Shown piece after piece: positions 29,312 to 38,589 of a DNA stretch of 64,000 bases. Numbering within the stretch: position 1 is the stretch's first letter; each line of letters begins with the position of its first letter. The notes beneath the pieces were generated by a model. That model searched no databases. It was given only the letters and a program-made list of their open reading frames with translations, and was not told the DNA's origin. Source of the DNA: JAXMDC01 sp046349035 (GTDB lineage Bacteria > Pseudomonadota > Alphaproteobacteria > Rhizobiales > Kaistiaceae); NCBI GenBank assembly GCA_046349035.1, contig JAXMDC010000003.1, positions 310,001-374,000 on the forward strand. The letters run 5' to 3'. Position numbers and translations under genes: made by a program.

Positions 29312-30211
29312 TTAAGGTGGCGCGCCAGGCACCGGCTCGCGCTCGAACTGGCGGACGAGCTGCAAGAGGTAGTCGCCGTAGCTCGACTTGGCCTGTGCCT
29401 CGGCCTCACCGCGGAGCTGCCGGAGGCCGATGAAGCCGTTGCGGTAGGCGATCTCCTCCGGGCAAGCGACGCGAAGCCCCTGGCGCTGCTCGAGCACCTG
29501 GATGAATTGCCCGGCCTCGATCATGGCGGCGTGCGTGCCCGTGTCGAGCCAGGCGAAGCCGCGGCCCATGATCTCGACATCGAGTTCGCCGGCATCGAGA
29601 TAAGTGCGCACGACATCGGTGATCTCGAGTTCGCCGCGGGCGGACGGCTTGCAACGGGCGGCGATGTCGCCAACGCGCTCGTCGAAGAAATAGAGACCGG
29701 TGACGGCAAAGCTCGACCTTGGCTTCGCCGGCTTCTCTTCGATCGAGATCGCCTTGCCGCGGGCGTCGAACTCGACCACGCCATAGCGCTCCGGGTCGGC
29801 CACCTGATAGGCGAAGACGATGGCGCCGCGCTTCAGCTCGACGCTTTTCTTCAGCATCTCGGTGAAGCCGCTGCCGTAGAAGAGGTTGTCGCCGAGGACG
29901 AGGGCGACCTTGTCGCCGGCAATGAAGTCGCGGCCAAGGATGAAGGCGTCGGCGAGGCCGCGCGGCTCGGTCTGCACGGTGTAGCGGATGCGAATGCCAA
30001 GGCGGCCGCCGTCGCCGAGCAGGCGCTCGAAGCTCGGGAGATCGTGCGGCGTGGTGATCAGCAGGATGTCGCGAATGCCGGCCAGCATCAGCGTCGACAA
30101 GGGATAATAGATCATCGGCTTGTCGTAGATCGGCAGCAGTTGCTTGGAGACCGCGTAGGTCACCGGGTAGAGCCGCGAGCCGGTGCCGCCGGCGAGAATG
30201 ATCCCCTTCAC
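29312..30211 (-). CDS. rfbA: Glucose-1-phosphate thymidylyltransferase
   Basis: Makes dTDP-glucose from dTTP and glucose-1-phosphate, the first step of dTDP-rhamnose synthesis. The 299-aa product begins MKGIILAGGTGSRLYP, the nucleotide-binding signature, and has KPMIYYPLSTLM, the metal-binding LGDNLFYG, and EEKPAKPRSSFAVTGLYF. The start is GTG 30211, overlapping the rfbB stop by 4 nt (GTGA), a sign of translational coupling. The frame is open far upstream, but that is rfbB read out of frame. rfbC and rfbD are not in this window. Confidence 0.95.
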   Translation of the reverse strand: MKGIILAGGTGSRLYPVTYAVSKQLLPIYDKPMIYYPLSTLMLAGIRDILLITTPHDLPSFERLLGDGGRLGIRIRYTVQTEPRGLADAFILGRDFIAGDKVALVLGDNLFYGSGFTEMLKKSVELKRGAIVFAYQVADPERYGVVEFDARGKAISIEEKPAKPRSSFAVTGLYFFDERVGDIAARCKPSARGELEITDVVRTYLDAGELDVEIMGRGFAWLDTGTHAAMIEAGQFIQVLEQRQGLRVACPEEIAYRNGFIGLRQLRGEAEAQAKSSYGDYLLQLVRQFEREPVPGAPP

Positions 30212-31287
30212 GCGCGCGCCCCTTCCAACGTGCCGAGCCGCTCGCCGCGATAGACGCCGGACCGCACGCGCTCCCACCACGGACGGTTGTCGAGATACCA
30301 GCGCACCGTCTTGGCGAGACCGCTGTCGAAGCTCTCCTTGGCACGCCAACCGAGTTCGCGCTCGATCCTGGCGGTGTCCATGGCGTAGCGGAGATCGTGG
30401 CCGGGACGGTCGGCGACAAACTGGATGAGGCGGCGGCGCGCACCGTTGCGGGCGTCCGGCAGCAGGCGGTCGAGGACGTCGCAAATTGCTTCGACCACCG
30501 AAAGGTTGGTGCGCTCGGCTTTGCCCCCGATGTTGTAAGTCGCGCCGAGGCGTCCCTCGCGGGCGACCAGGAGCAGCGCCGCGGCGTGGTCCTCGACATA
30601 GAGCCAGTCGCGGATATTGGCGCCGGTACCGTAGACCGGCAGGGACACGCCCTCGATGGCGTTGAGGATGGTCAGCGGAATCAGCTTCTCGGGAAACTGA
30701 TAGGGGCCGTAGTTGTTGGAGCAGTTGGAGACGACGACCGGCAGTCCGTAGGTCTTGAACCAGGCGCGGGCGAGGTGGTCGCTGCCGGCCTTGCTGGCGG
30801 CATAGGGCGAATTGGGGCGGTAGGGATGGTCCTCGGCGAAGGGCGGATCGCCGGGCTTCAGCGAGCCGAACACCTCGTCGGTCGAGACGTGGAGGAAGCG
30901 GAACGCTTTGGCCTCGTCCGGCGGCAGCGAGCGCCAGTAGTCGAGGGCGCTGCCGAGGAGGACCGAAGTTCCGACGACATTGGTGGCGACGAAGGCATCG
31001 GGCCCGTCGATCGATCGGTCGACATGGCTTTCGGCCGCGAGATGGAGGACCACCTGCGGGCGGAACTGGCGGAAAGCCTCGGCCATCGCCGGGCGGTCGC
31101 AAATGTCGGCGCGGAGGAAGCGGAAGCGGCGGTCGCCGGAGATCGGGGCCAATGAGTCGAGATTGCCGGCATAGGTCAGCTTGTCGACGACGAGCACTTC
31201 GCCCCTCACCTCGGCGATCAGCAGACGCGCCACCGCCGAGCCGATGAAGCCGGCGGCGCCGGTGACGAGGAAGCGTGTTGCCATCAA
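30208..31287 (-). CDS. rfbB: dTDP-glucose 4,6-dehydratase
   Basis: Converts dTDP-glucose to dTDP-4-keto-6-deoxyglucose with tightly bound NAD. The 359-aa short-chain dehydrogenase-type product has the Rossmann motif VTGAAGFIGSAVAR at residues 7-20, HLAAESHVDRSIDGP, the active-site FLHVSTDEVFG (Thr-Asp-Glu) and YAASKAGSDHL (catalytic Tyr and Lys). Two possible ATG starts sit at 31287 and 31284. It is first of a two-gene operon with rfbA, divergent from truA over 203 nt. The end product is likely a deoxysugar for surface polysaccharide. Confidence 0.95.
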   Translation of the reverse strand: MMATRFLVTGAAGFIGSAVARLLIAEVRGEVLVVDKLTYAGNLDSLAPISGDRRFRFLRADICDRPAMAEAFRQFRPQVVLHLAAESHVDRSIDGPDAFVATNVVGTSVLLGSALDYWRSLPPDEAKAFRFLHVSTDEVFGSLKPGDPPFAEDHPYRPNSPYAASKAGSDHLARAWFKTYGLPVVVSNCSNNYGPYQFPEKLIPLTILNAIEGVSLPVYGTGANIRDWLYVEDHAAALLLVAREGRLGATYNIGGKAERTNLSVVEAICDVLDRLLPDARNGARRRLIQFVADRPGHDLRYAMDTARIERELGWRAKESFDSGLAKTVRWYLDNRPWWERVRSGVYRGERLGTLEGARA

Positions 31288-31490
31288 CAGAACCGATGCA
31301 TTCCAGCGGAGACCCGGGCACGGCGAAAGGCTCAGGAGAACGCGGCCGAGGCTGCCCTATCTAGCGCCCGGCGGGCGCCGCCGCCACGATTTCAGCAGAT
31401 TGCCACGCGGCAGCGTTAACTTCCCGCCGCCGCAATTCTTGACGCGGGGCCGCCGGCGGCCGAGAAGCCGGCGACCCACGGTCCCCGGGC

Positions 31491-32228
31491 ATGCCGCGCT
31501 ACAAGCTCACCATCGAATATGACGGAACGCCGTTCGTCGGCTGGCAACGCCAGGCGAACGGGCTCTCCGTGCAGCAGGCAATCGAGGAGGCATTCCTCGC
31601 CTTCAGCGGCGAGGCGGTGAGCGTTTCCGGTGCCGGGCGGACCGACGCCGGGGTGCACGCCCTCGGCCAGGTGGCGCATGCCGAGCTCCAGCGCGACCTT
31701 CCGGCGGCGACGGTGGCGCGGGCACTGAACGCGCTGCTGCGGCCGCACCCAATCGCTGTCATCTGGGCGGAAACGGTCGGCGAGGACTTCGACGCCCGCT
31801 TCTCTGCGACGGCACGCCACTATCGGTACCGCATCCTCAACCGCGCCGCGCCGCCAGCGCTCGATGCCAACCGCGTCTGGCCGGTCCGTCACGCCATCGA
31901 CATCGAAGCGATGCGCGCCGGTGCCCAGCATCTGATTGGCCGGCACGACTTCACGACGTTCCGCGCCGCCGAGTGCCAGGCGAAGTCGCCGCTCCGCACC
32001 CTCGACCGGCTCGACATCGAGCGCTCCGGCGATCTCGTCACGGTCGAGGCCTCGGCGCGCTCCTTCCTGCACAGCCAGGTGCGCTCGATGGTCGGCAGCT
32101 TGGTCAAGGTCGGAACCGGCAAGTGGCCGGCATCGCGTATCGCCGAGGCGCTGGCGGCGAAGGACCGCGCCGCCTGCGGGCCGCTCGCGCCGCCGGCCGG
32201 GCTCTATCTCCTGCGCGTCGACTATTGA
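31491..32228 (+). CDS. truA: tRNA pseudouridine(38-40) synthase
   Basis: Isomerises uridines 38-40 in the anticodon arm of tRNAs. The 245-aa product starts MPRYKLTIEYDGTPFVGWQ and carries the catalytic Asp in GAGRTDAGVHA. RHYRYRILNR and FLHSQVRSMVGSLV, conserved in the family, are also present. ATG 31491 gives the usual length. It converges on dapE with 9 nt between stops. Housekeeping gene with no unusual feature. Confidence 0.95.
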   Translation: MPRYKLTIEYDGTPFVGWQRQANGLSVQQAIEEAFLAFSGEAVSVSGAGRTDAGVHALGQVAHAELQRDLPAATVARALNALLRPHPIAVIWAETVGEDFDARFSATARHYRYRILNRAAPPALDANRVWPVRHAIDIEAMRAGAQHLIGRHDFTTFRAAECQAKSPLRTLDRLDIERSGDLVTVEASARSFLHSQVRSMVGSLVKVGTGKWPASRIAEALAAKDRAACGPLAPPAGLYLLRVDY

Positions 32229-32237
32229 GACCGCCGC

Positions 32238-33428
32238 TCAGGCGGAAAAGAAGCGGTCGAGGAAGTCGCGATAAATGCCCATAAGCGCTTCAAGATCGGC
32301 AAGCGCGACGCGCTCGTCGATCTGATGCATGGTCTCGCCGACGAGGCCGAACTCGACGACCGGGCAGTAGTCCTTGATGAAACGCGCGTCGGAGGTTCCG
32401 CCGCCGGTGGACAGCTCCGGCGCCCGCCCGGTCACCGCGCGGATGGCGGCCACCAGGGGATCGAGAAGGCAGCCGGCGTCGGTGAGGAAGACGTCGCTGG
32501 TCTTCGGCTCGAGGGTCAGCGTGTAGTCCCTGCCCTTGGCGGCGGCGTCGAGCTTGGCGCGGAGCCAGGCCTCGAGCGTCGGATAGGACCAGCGATCGTT
32601 AAAGCGGACATTGAAGCGGGCGCTCACCGCCGCCGGGATCACGTTGAACGCCGGGTTGCCGGTGTCGACCGAGACGATCTCCAGATTGGAAGGCTGGAAG
32701 CGCTCGCTACCGGTGTCGAGTCGCTCCGATGTCAGGCCGGCGAGGAGGGCGATGAGGCGCGGGATCGGGTTGTCGGCGCGGTCGGGATAGGCGACGTGAC
32801 CCTGACGGCCGGCGACGCGAATGGTGCCGGAGAGGCTGCCGCGGCGGCCGACCTTGATCGCATCGCCAAGGGCGCGAACGCTGGTCGGCTCGCCGACCAA
32901 AGCCGCATCGAAGCCGATCCCGCGACTGCGTGCCCAGGCGAGCACCTTGGCGGTGCCGTTGACGGCCGGCCCCTCCTCGTCCCCGGTCAACAAGAAGCTG
33001 AGGCGGCCGGTGCCGCGGCGGCGGCCGAGCCAATCCAGGGCAGCGGCAAGAAAAGCGGCGACCGCCCCCTTCATATCGACGGCGCCGCGGCCATAGAGCC
33101 AACCGTCGGCGACTTCACCGGCGAAAGGCGGGTGGCGCCAGTTTGCCTCCTCCCCCGCCGGAACGACGTCGGTGTGGCCGGCAAAGAGCAAATGCGGCCC
33201 GCCACTGCCTATGGTGGCGAAGAGATTGGCGATGTCAGGGAGACCTGGCTCTGAAAACACCAGGCGCTCGGTCGAAAAGCCCGCCTGACGTAGCAGCGAG
33301 TCGACAACATCCAGGGCCCCGGCATCCGCCGGAGTGACCGAGCGGCAGGCGATCAGAGACTTGAGTATGCCGGCAGCCGACGGCGCGCCTGTCGGCGAAG
33401 GATCGCTTGCACCGGTCCGGCCCTGCAA
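32238..33428 (-). CDS. dapE: Succinyl-diaminopimelate desuccinylase
   Basis: Hydrolyses N-succinyl-LL-2,6-diaminopimelate in lysine and peptidoglycan precursor synthesis. The 396-aa M20 metallohydrolase has its zinc ligands and catalytic residues in FAGHTDVVPAG, YGRGAVDMKGAVA and LLTGDEEGPA, with a dimerisation domain in between and FKDYCPVVEFGLVG-like residues near the end. The start is taken as TTG 33428, because GGGGAG lies 6 nt upstream and no in-frame ATG or GTG lies nearby; the first 20 residues are not conserved. Divergent from infA over 85 nt. Confidence 0.93.
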   Translation of the reverse strand: MQGRTGASDPSPTGAPSAAGILKSLIACRSVTPADAGALDVVDSLLRQAGFSTERLVFSEPGLPDIANLFATIGSGGPHLLFAGHTDVVPAGEEANWRHPPFAGEVADGWLYGRGAVDMKGAVAAFLAAALDWLGRRRGTGRLSFLLTGDEEGPAVNGTAKVLAWARSRGIGFDAALVGEPTSVRALGDAIKVGRRGSLSGTIRVAGRQGHVAYPDRADNPIPRLIALLAGLTSERLDTGSERFQPSNLEIVSVDTGNPAFNVIPAAVSARFNVRFNDRWSYPTLEAWLRAKLDAAAKGRDYTLTLEPKTSDVFLTDAGCLLDPLVAAIRAVTGRAPELSTGGGTSDARFIKDYCPVVEFGLVGETMHQIDERVALADLEALMGIYRDFLDRFFSA

Positions 33429-33474
33429 AACCCGCTCCCCGCCCGTTCACAAAAGATGCGGCATCATATACGGT

Positions 33475-33500
33475 CCGCCGGCTTGCAACGGCGGGATTTT
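33475..33500 (+). other. Hairpin plus T-run in leader of infA
   Basis: CCGCCG (33475-33480) and CGGCGG (33489-33494) pair around an 8-nt loop, followed by GA and TTTTT (33497-33501 approximately). It sits 14 nt before infA and resembles a short intrinsic terminator or attenuator on the plus strand. A weak promoter candidate (TTCACA at 33446, TATACG at 33467) lies just upstream; if used, it would start too close for the whole hairpin to be transcribed. Confidence 0.45.
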
Positions 33501-33513
33501 TCCAAGGCGGTCA

Positions 33514-33732
33514 ATGGCAAAGGAAGAAATCATCGAGTTCCCGGGTATCGTAACCGAGCTTCTGCCCAACGCGACCTTTCGCGTTAAGCTGGAAAACGAT
33601 CACGAGATCATCGCTCACACCGCCGGAAGAATGCGCAAGAACCGCATTCGCGTCCTCGCCGGCGACAAGGTCCTGGTCGAGATGACGCCTTACGACCTGA
33701 CCAAGGGCCGCATCACTTACCGCTTCAAGTAG
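33514..33732 (+). CDS. infA: Translation initiation factor IF-1
   Basis: A 72-aa OB-fold protein that binds the ribosomal A site during initiation. The sequence begins MAKEEIIEFPGIVTELLPN and contains FRVKLENDHEIIAHTAGRMR and MTPYDLTKGRITYRFK, near-invariant in the family. The chosen ATG 33514 gives exactly the family length; the open frame upstream to 33334 is not native. AAGGCGG serves as ribosome site. Converges on tadC across 50 nt. Confidence 0.97.
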   Translation: MAKEEIIEFPGIVTELLPNATFRVKLENDHEIIAHTAGRMRKNRIRVLAGDKVLVEMTPYDLTKGRITYRFK

Positions 33733-33782
33733 GCCGCGAGGCTTTCCAGCGCTGCCGGCGTACCACCTGCGCACGTCTCGCC

Positions 33783-34796
33783 TTATGGCGACCGGCTCGG
33801 GGCGGTGGTGGTCTTATTGCTGACGTGCATCACCTGGATCACCGCCGGGCCGATGATGACGCCAAACAGCACCGGCAGAAAGAACACGATCATCGGCACG
33901 GTGAGCTTAGGCGGCAGAGCGGCCGCCTTCTTCTCGGCTTCGGTCATGCGCTGATCGCGGTTTTCCTGTGCCATGACGCGAAGCGCAGTGCCGACCGGCG
34001 TGCCGTAGCGCTCGGCCTGGATCAAGCTCGTCATCACAGCGCGCACGCCTTCCAGGCCGGTCCGCGTGCCGAGATTCTCATAGGCTTGGCGCCGCTCGGG
34101 AAGGAACGACAGCTCTGCGGTCGTTAGCATCAGCTCTTCGGCGAGTTCGACCGACTGGACGCCGATCTCCTCCGACACCTTGCGAAAGGCCGACTCCACC
34201 GACATGCCGGATTCGACGCAAATCAGCATCAGATCCAGGGCATCCGGCCAGGCGCGCTTGATCGACTTCTGGCGCTTCTGGGTGAGATTGCTGACGTACA
34301 TCACCGGCGCGTAGAAGCCGACATAGGCGGCAATCAGAGCGATGCCGAATTTCAGCGGCGTCGGCTGGTCGATCTTGGAGATCCCGAACAGGTAAAGCAG
34401 CGCCAAAGCGAAGAAGACGATCGGCAGAACGGCGCGGGCGAACAGGAAGAAGACCAACTCCGCCTGGCCGCGGTAGCCGGCCATGCGCAGCTTGTCGACC
34501 GTGCTGTCGTCGGCCAGCATGCGGCGGAGGTCGAACTTGTCGACCAGGGCCCGCATGTAGGAGCGCGCCTCGCGCCGGAGCACGGGCTTGGCCTGCTCGG
34601 CGGTGGTCATGCGAGCGCGCTCTCGCTGGCGGATCTTCTCGCGTTCCAGCGCCACGGCCTTGATGCGCGACCCCAGGCGGTCGCGCTCGAAAAGCGGTCC
34701 GGCGAGGGTGACGATGGTGGCAATCACCGACAAGGCCACCAGGACCGCGATGATAACCTGCGGATTGGTCGCGGTGCTGATGAGAGTTCGGAACAC
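33783..34796 (-). CDS. tadC: Tad pilus inner-membrane platform protein TadC
   Basis: An inner-membrane GspF/TadC-type protein (337 aa) that, with TadB, forms the platform on which the TadA ATPase drives Flp pilus assembly. Hydrophobic helices are at about residues 12-33, 118-145, 150-170 and 300-325. The GspF domain lies between, with DALDLMLICVESGMSVESAF and ETG-like turns around TRTGLEGVRAVMTSLIQAERYGTP in two parts. It is last in the minus-strand tad operon, 11 nt after tadB. No tadD follows; infA converges instead. Confidence 0.93.
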   Translation of the reverse strand: MFRTLISTATNPQVIIAVLVALSVIATIVTLAGPLFERDRLGSRIKAVALEREKIRQRERARMTTAEQAKPVLRREARSYMRALVDKFDLRRMLADDSTVDKLRMAGYRGQAELVFFLFARAVLPIVFFALALLYLFGISKIDQPTPLKFGIALIAAYVGFYAPVMYVSNLTQKRQKSIKRAWPDALDLMLICVESGMSVESAFRKVSEEIGVQSVELAEELMLTTAELSFLPERRQAYENLGTRTGLEGVRAVMTSLIQAERYGTPVGTALRVMAQENRDQRMTEAEKKAAALPPKLTVPMIVFFLPVLFGVIIGPAVIQVMHVSNKTTTAPSRSP

Positions 34797-34807
34797 CCGC
34801 CCCTCCG

Positions 34808-35806
34808 TCAGAAGTCGAAGTTGATCATCTTCTTCATGACCATCACGCCGAAGAACATCCAGATCGCCGAAGCGCCGAGGATGATGTGACCGACGGGATC
34901 GATGAAGAGGAGCATGATGTAGTTAGGGCTCGTCAGATAGACGAGGAACATGACGATCAGCGGCAGGGCGCCAATGATGCCACCGGAGGCCTTTGCCTCC
35001 TGGCTGAGGGCGACGATCTTGCCCTTCATCTTCTTGCGCTCGCGCACTACCCGCGAAAGGTTGCCGAGGGCCTCAGATAGGTTGCCGCCGGCCTTCGATT
35101 GGATGGCGATAACGATGGCGAAGAAGTTGGTCTCCGGCACCGGGACGCGTTCTGGCAGCTTGGCGACGGCATCGCCAATGGTGAGGCCGACGGATTGCGA
35201 CTCGGAGATCGCCTTGAACTCGCTGCGCACCGGCTCGGCCGCTTCGTTGGCGATGATGCGGATACAATCGTTTAGCGGCAGACCGGCCTTGATGCCGCGC
35301 ACGATGACATCGATGGCGTTGGGAAATTCGTTGAGAAACTTCTTGAGCCGACGCTTACGCCTGAAGTTGACCAGCCAGCGCGGAATGCCGACGAAGCCGA
35401 CGCCGGCGAGGACAACGTTGGCATAGATCGGCAGCCCGGCGAAACGCGTGCCGAGGCCGATGGCGAGGGCGATCAGGGTCGAAAGAATGTAGAAGAAGCG
35501 CTTGCTCCAGTTGAGACCGGCCTGCTGGAAGCGGATCGCCAGCGACGGACGCTGCCTGGCCTTGGCCTTCTGCCGCTCTTCCATCTCCTTGAGGGAGTCC
35601 TGGATCGACTTGCGGCGGCGGTTGGTCTCGGCCGCCTTGGCGCGGGTGGCGGCGGCGGCGACCGGGTTTCGCTTCTGGACTGCGTCAATACGCTTCTCAG
35701 TCTGCGCGTCGCGCGAGATCCGGCCGGCCAGCAGCGCATAGGCGACACCGCCGGCGCTCAGCGTCGTCAGGCCGATCAGTGCAAGCGCGGTGCTGGAAAG
35801 GGCCAC
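34808..35806 (-). CDS. tadB: Tad pilus inner-membrane platform protein TadB
   Basis: A 332-aa GspF-domain membrane protein paired with TadC in the Tad secretion platform. There is an N-terminal helix (about residues 5-27), a basic cytoplasmic linker rich in Arg/Lys/Glu, two helices (about 105-150), the GspF core with FPNAIDVIVRGIKAGLPLND and KAGGNLSEALGNLS, and C-terminal helices (about 265-325). It lies between tadA and tadC with gaps of about 14 and 11 nt. Confidence 0.93.
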   Translation of the reverse strand: MALSSTALALIGLTTLSAGGVAYALLAGRISRDAQTEKRIDAVQKRNPVAAAATRAKAAETNRRRKSIQDSLKEMEERQKAKARQRPSLAIRFQQAGLNWSKRFFYILSTLIALAIGLGTRFAGLPIYANVVLAGVGFVGIPRWLVNFRRKRRLKKFLNEFPNAIDVIVRGIKAGLPLNDCIRIIANEAAEPVRSEFKAISESQSVGLTIGDAVAKLPERVPVPETNFFAIVIAIQSKAGGNLSEALGNLSRVVRERKKMKGKIVALSQEAKASGGIIGALPLIVMFLVYLTSPNYIMLLFIDPVGHIILGASAIWMFFGVMVMKKMINFDF

Positions 35807-35820
35807 TGCCGTTCAACCGA

Positions 35821-37290
35821 TCAGGCCGACGCCGAAATGGCTTCGTCGGCGTTGGCGGCGTCGAGCGCAGCGGCGAGGCGCTGCTCCTGATTGAAGTAGC
35901 GGGCGCGCTCCCAGAACTTCGGGCGGCCGATGCCAGTCGAGCGATGGCGGCCGAGGATCTTGCCGTTGGCGTCTTCGCCAAGAAACTCGAAATGGAAGAT
36001 GTCCTGAGTGATGATGACGTCGCCTTCCATCCCCATCACCTCGGTGATGTGGGTGATCTTGCGCGAGCCGTCGCGCAGGCGCGAGGCCTGGACGATGACG
36101 TCGATCGAGGTGGTGATCATCTCCTTCAGGGTGCGCGAAGGCAGAGTGAAGCCGCCCATGGTGATCATCGACTCGATACGCGACATTGCCTCGCGCGGCG
36201 TGTTGGCGTGCAGAGTGCCCATCGAGCCATCGTGACCGGTGTTCATCGCCTGCAGAAGGTCGAAGGCCTCAGGACCGCGAACCTCGCCGACGATGATCCG
36301 TTCAGGACGCATACGCAGACAGTTGCGGACGAGATCGCGCATGGTGATCTGCCCCTCGCCCTCAAGGTTGGGCGGGCGCGTTTCCAAGCGCACGACGTGC
36401 GGCTGCTGCAGCTGCAGTTCCGCCGCGTCCTCGCAGGTGATGATGCGCTCGTCGTCCTCGATGTAGCGGGTCAGACAGTTGAGCAGCGTGGTTTTGCCGG
36501 AGCCGGTACCGCCGGAGACGAGGATGTTGCAGCGCGAGCGGGCGATAATCTCGAGGATTGTCGCCCCTTCGCGGGTAATGGTTCCGAACTTCACCAGCTG
36601 ATCGAGGGTCAGCTTGTCCTTCTTGAACTTGCGGATGGTGAGGGCGGGACCGTCGATCGACAGCGGTGGGGCGATAACGTTGACGCGCGAGCCGTCGGGG
36701 AGACGGGCGTCGCATATCGGCGAGGATTCGTCGACGCGGCGGCCGACCTGACTGACAATCCGCTGGCAGATGTTCATCAGCTGCGAGTTGTCGCGGAAGC
36801 GGACGTTGGTCTTCTGCACCTTGCCGCCGACTTCGATGTAGCAACGCGCCGCGCCGTTGACCATGATGTCGGCGATGTCGTCGCGGGCGAGCAGCGGCTC
36901 CAGCGGGCCGAGACCGAGCACATCGTTGCAGATGTCTTCGAGCAGGTCCTCCTGCTCGGAGATCGACATAACAATCGCCTTTAGGGCGATGATATCGTTG
37001 ACGATGTCGCGAATTTCCTCGCGCGCCGACTCGATGTCGAGCTTGGCCAGCTGCGAGAGGTCGATGGTGTCGATAAGGGCTGCAAACACCGTCGCCTTGA
37101 CGGCGTAGAACTCCTCCGAGCGCTGCTGGCCGGAGCCGGCGCTCTCGGATGCGCGCTGCTTCTGCTCCGGCACCGGAGGCGTTGCTACCGGTGCGCTGCC
37201 GCGTTCGGCCGCCTTGGCCGTTGCCGCAACGACCGGTGCCGGCACCGGCTTGGCGCTATCGCCTGTCGAGGGACCCCGCTTTCCGAACAT
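35821..37290 (-). CDS. cpaF: Tad/Cpa pilus assembly ATPase
   Basis: A type II/IV secretion ATPase (TadA/CpaF) that powers pilin polymerisation from the cytoplasm. The 489-aa product has a Pro/Ala-rich N-terminal 60 residues, an N-terminal domain, Walker A VSGGTGSGKTTLLN, the Asp box CEDAAELQLQ, Walker B PERIIVGEVRGPEAFDLL and the His box NTGHDGSMGTLHAN. All catalytic elements are intact. It follows cpaE by 12 nt and precedes tadB by 14 nt. Confidence 0.96.
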   Translation of the reverse strand: MFGKRGPSTGDSAKPVPAPVVAATAKAAERGSAPVATPPVPEQKQRASESAGSGQQRSEEFYAVKATVFAALIDTIDLSQLAKLDIESAREEIRDIVNDIIALKAIVMSISEQEDLLEDICNDVLGLGPLEPLLARDDIADIMVNGAARCYIEVGGKVQKTNVRFRDNSQLMNICQRIVSQVGRRVDESSPICDARLPDGSRVNVIAPPLSIDGPALTIRKFKKDKLTLDQLVKFGTITREGATILEIIARSRCNILVSGGTGSGKTTLLNCLTRYIEDDERIITCEDAAELQLQQPHVVRLETRPPNLEGEGQITMRDLVRNCLRMRPERIIVGEVRGPEAFDLLQAMNTGHDGSMGTLHANTPREAMSRIESMITMGGFTLPSRTLKEMITTSIDVIVQASRLRDGSRKITHITEVMGMEGDVIITQDIFHFEFLGEDANGKILGRHRSTGIGRPKFWERARYFNQEQRLAAALDAANADEAISASA

Positions 37291-37302
37291 TCATCGACCT
37301 CG

Positions 37303-38589
37303 TCAGTCGGCTTTCTTCTTACCGCGCAGCTTGCCCAGCATCGCGCCGAGCCCGCTGCGCTTGACCTTCTTGATCTCGGTGCGGCCGGTCACCAGTTCGG
37401 CCACGCGGTCAAACGACTCCGCGATGGCATTCTTGGCGTCGGCCTCGCCGATCATCTGCCCGTTGTTGGCGGCATTGCCGAACAGCTGGGCATCGAAGGG
37501 AATGGAAATGACGGGCTCGGCGCCGAGGGCGGCGACGATATCCGGGGTCTTGATCTCGGGCCGTTTGGCCACGCCGACCTTGTTGAGGATCAGGCGCGGC
37601 GGCGCATCGTTGGCACGGCTCGCCTTCAAGAGATCGATGAGGTTCTTGGCGTTGCGAAGATTGGCGAGATCGGGTTCGAGGGTGATCACCACCTCGTCGG
37701 CGGCAAGCAGTGTTTTCTTGGCCCAGGCGGTCCACACATGCGGCACGTCGAGGACGACCACCGGCACCCCGCCCTGCGCGACATCGATAATCGGCTCGAA
37801 AGTCGTCTCGTCGAAGTCGCACATGCGATCGAGCGTTGCCGGCGCGGCGAGCAAACTGAGATGATCGGTGCACTTGGAAAGCAGGCGATCGAGAAAGGTG
37901 TCGTCGAGGCGTTCGGGCGAATGCACCGCCTCGGCTATGCCCTGCGAGGGATCCTGGTTGAAGTCGAGGCCGGCGGTGCCGAAGGCAAGGTCGAGGTCGG
38001 CGAGGACGACATCGTTGGAGAACTTGCGGGCGATCGACCAGGCAACGTTGTGGGCGACCATCGAGGAGCCGACGCCGCCCTTGGCGCCGACGAAGGCGAC
38101 GGTGCGGCCGAGCGGTTCGGCGCCGGGATCGGCATAGAGCTCGGAAATCGAGCGGATGATCGAGAGAACGTTGACCGGAACCACCAGGTATTCGCTGACG
38201 CCGCGCTTGGTCAGATCGCGGTAGAGGTCGATATCGTTGGTATGGCCGACGACGACGACCTTGGTGGTCGGGTCGCAGACCGCCGCCAGGCGGCCGAGAT
38301 CGGCGATCAGCCGCTCGCCGGAGTGGTGGCTCTCGACGATAACGAGGTTCGGGGTCGGGGCGCTGCTGTAGAACTCGGCGGCAGCTGGAATGCCGCCCAT
38401 ATGCGCCTTGACGTGCGCCTTCTGCATGCGCCGATCGGTGGCCGCCGCCTCGACGGCGGCTGCCACCTCAGGCGACTCGCAGAACGCCTGCACCGAAATG
38501 CGCGGGACCGGCCGAACATCGGCGGCATCGGCGGGGCGGGCTTCCTCGGTGCCTGGCGCGGCGACTTCCTTGACTGCTGCGTTGGCCAT
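37303..38589 (-). CDS. cpaE: Tad pilus localisation ATPase, CpaE/TadZ
   Basis: A MinD/ParA-like protein (428 aa) that places the Tad machine in the cell, often at a pole. The N-terminal 60 residues are variable. A receiver-like domain follows (about 65-165), then the ATPase domain, which opens with VAFVGAKGGVGSSMVAHN, a deviant Walker A. Later come NDVVLADLDLAFGTAGLD and VVLDVPHVWTAWAKK. The frame extends upstream to 38832; ATG 38589 is chosen because it overlaps the cpaD stop (TAATG). Confidence 0.93.
   Translation of the reverse strand: MANAAVKEVAAPGTEEARPADAADVRPVPRISVQAFCESPEVAAAVEAAATDRRMQKAHVKAHMGGIPAAAEFYSSAPTPNLVIVESHHSGERLIADLGRLAAVCDPTTKVVVVGHTNDIDLYRDLTKRGVSEYLVVPVNVLSIIRSISELYADPGAEPLGRTVAFVGAKGGVGSSMVAHNVAWSIARKFSNDVVLADLDLAFGTAGLDFNQDPSQGIAEAVHSPERLDDTFLDRLLSKCTDHLSLLAAPATLDRMCDFDETTFEPIIDVAQGGVPVVVLDVPHVWTAWAKKTLLAADEVVITLEPDLANLRNAKNLIDLLKASRANDAPPRLILNKVGVAKRPEIKTPDIVAALGAEPVISIPFDAQLFGNAANNGQMIGEADAKNAIAESFDRVAELVTGRTEIKKVKRSGLGAMLGKLRGKKKAD

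Noticed and set aside
29130..29315. Possible 61-aa gene in the gap after the LysR gene
   Set aside because: No ribosome site, no family resemblance, mixed third-position use, and it overlaps the end of rfbA.
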